Virus record (IMG/VR): IMGVR_UViG_3300027969_003844
Location: 41,200 to 105,199 of that record
Reading direction: 5' to 3' (one strand)
DNA from: a virus
Length of the DNA stretch: 64,000 nt
The notes under the pieces were generated by a model. That model searched no databases and had not been told where the DNA came from. It was given only the letters and a program-made list of their open reading frames with translations. The position numbers were made by a program, and so were the translations under genes. Below are positions 63,877 through 64,000 of this stretch, one piece after another. How positions within the stretch are numbered: the first letter of the stretch is position 1; each line of letters starts with the position of its first letter.

Positions 63877-64000
63877 TTATTGCTGTATGAAGCCGATAAA
63901 AATGGATTCAAGACGCGGGTTCGACTCCCGCCACCTCCACCTAAGTGTATAAGGTATATTTAGGTGGGGGTGACCAGGCTATCGATTGGGTCAGAAGTAT
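63877..64000 (+). ncRNA. ssrA: tmRNA gene in permuted order (acceptor half, then start of coding half; runs off window)
   Basis: The T arm GCGGG-TTCGACT-CCCGC is followed by CACCTCC ACC, the tmRNA 3' acceptor strand, discriminator and CC. After 24 nt the matching 5' strand GGGGGTG appears, followed by ACCAGGCTATCGATTGGG, a tmRNA-like D-loop region. The two strands and the flanking bases form one continuous 13-bp stem. This is the layout of circularly permuted, two-piece tmRNA as in alphaproteobacteria and some other groups. The tag-coding part lies beyond the right edge. The exact 5' end is inferred from the promoter. Confidence 0.78.

Noticed and set aside
1-64000. CRISPR arrays, insertion sequences, integrase or attachment sites
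   Set aside because: No regularly spaced repeats, transposase or recombinase genes were seen; the only tandem repeat is the 12-bp KAEK-coding tract.

Overview
The window is a segment of a large, AT-rich, tailed-phage-like genome. Almost every gene lies on the minus strand, tightly packed with 1-8 nt ATGA/TAATG overlaps. Six tRNA genes are scattered between operons, and many short ORFs with good ribosome-binding sites are present. No bacterial chromosomal backbone is visible. Phage hallmarks include small conserved phage proteins, a Peptidase_G2-like appendage protein, two SleB-type wall hydrolases, a phage-style ATP DNA ligase, a SprT-like protein and phage-borne ribosomal protein bS21. The host is probably a Gram-negative bacterium. 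An alphaproteobacterial host is suggested, but not proven, by an HNH protein resembling a family I associate with Alphaproteobacteria and by a tmRNA gene in permuted order.

Layout. 1-8.4 kb: small phage proteins, HNH endonuclease, MTA/SAH nucleosidase plus adenine phosphoribosyltransferase, SprT-like, HAD phosphatase, ClpS, Hsp20 and bS21. 8.4-15.4 kb: ClpX, a coiled-coil membrane protein, nuclease-like protein, SleB hydrolase, P-loop kinase, FG-GAP-like lipoprotein and an exported DNA/RNA endonuclease. 15.4-40 kb: a carbamoyltransferase followed by eleven radical SAM proteins, interleaved with two uncharacterised families, an SGNH protein, an Asp/Asn-hydroxylase-like protein and a few small phage genes. 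40-47.6 kb: AAA ATPase, SGNH hydrolase, DNA ligase, many small genes under strong promoters and a second SleB hydrolase. 47.6-56.5 kb: GT4 glycosyltransferase, LpxH-like phosphoesterase, another glycosyltransferase-like protein, ClpP, IscA, IscU, a twelfth radical SAM protein and a DD-peptidase. 56.5-64 kb: tRNAs, DUF6492-like protein, APS-kinase-like fusion, sulfotransferase, ferredoxin/flavodoxin-NADP reductase, a short plus-strand group and the start of a permuted tmRNA gene.

Working together. The twelve radical SAM proteins are accompanied by genes that could sustain them: IscU/IscA for Fe-S clusters, a ferredoxin-NADP reductase for electrons, and MTA/SAH nucleosidase with APRT to clear and salvage 5'-deoxyadenosine. 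This looks like a phage-borne radical SAM pathway of unknown product. Sulfotransferase, carbamoyltransferase and glycosyltransferase genes suggest surface or small-molecule decoration, but the substrate cannot be read from the sequence. A second theme is control of translation and proteolysis: ClpX, ClpP, ClpS, Hsp20, tmRNA and bS21.

Twenty minus- or plus-strand sigma70-type promoters with exactly 17-bp spacers were found by eye; several place the predicted transcription start at the start codon (leaderless).
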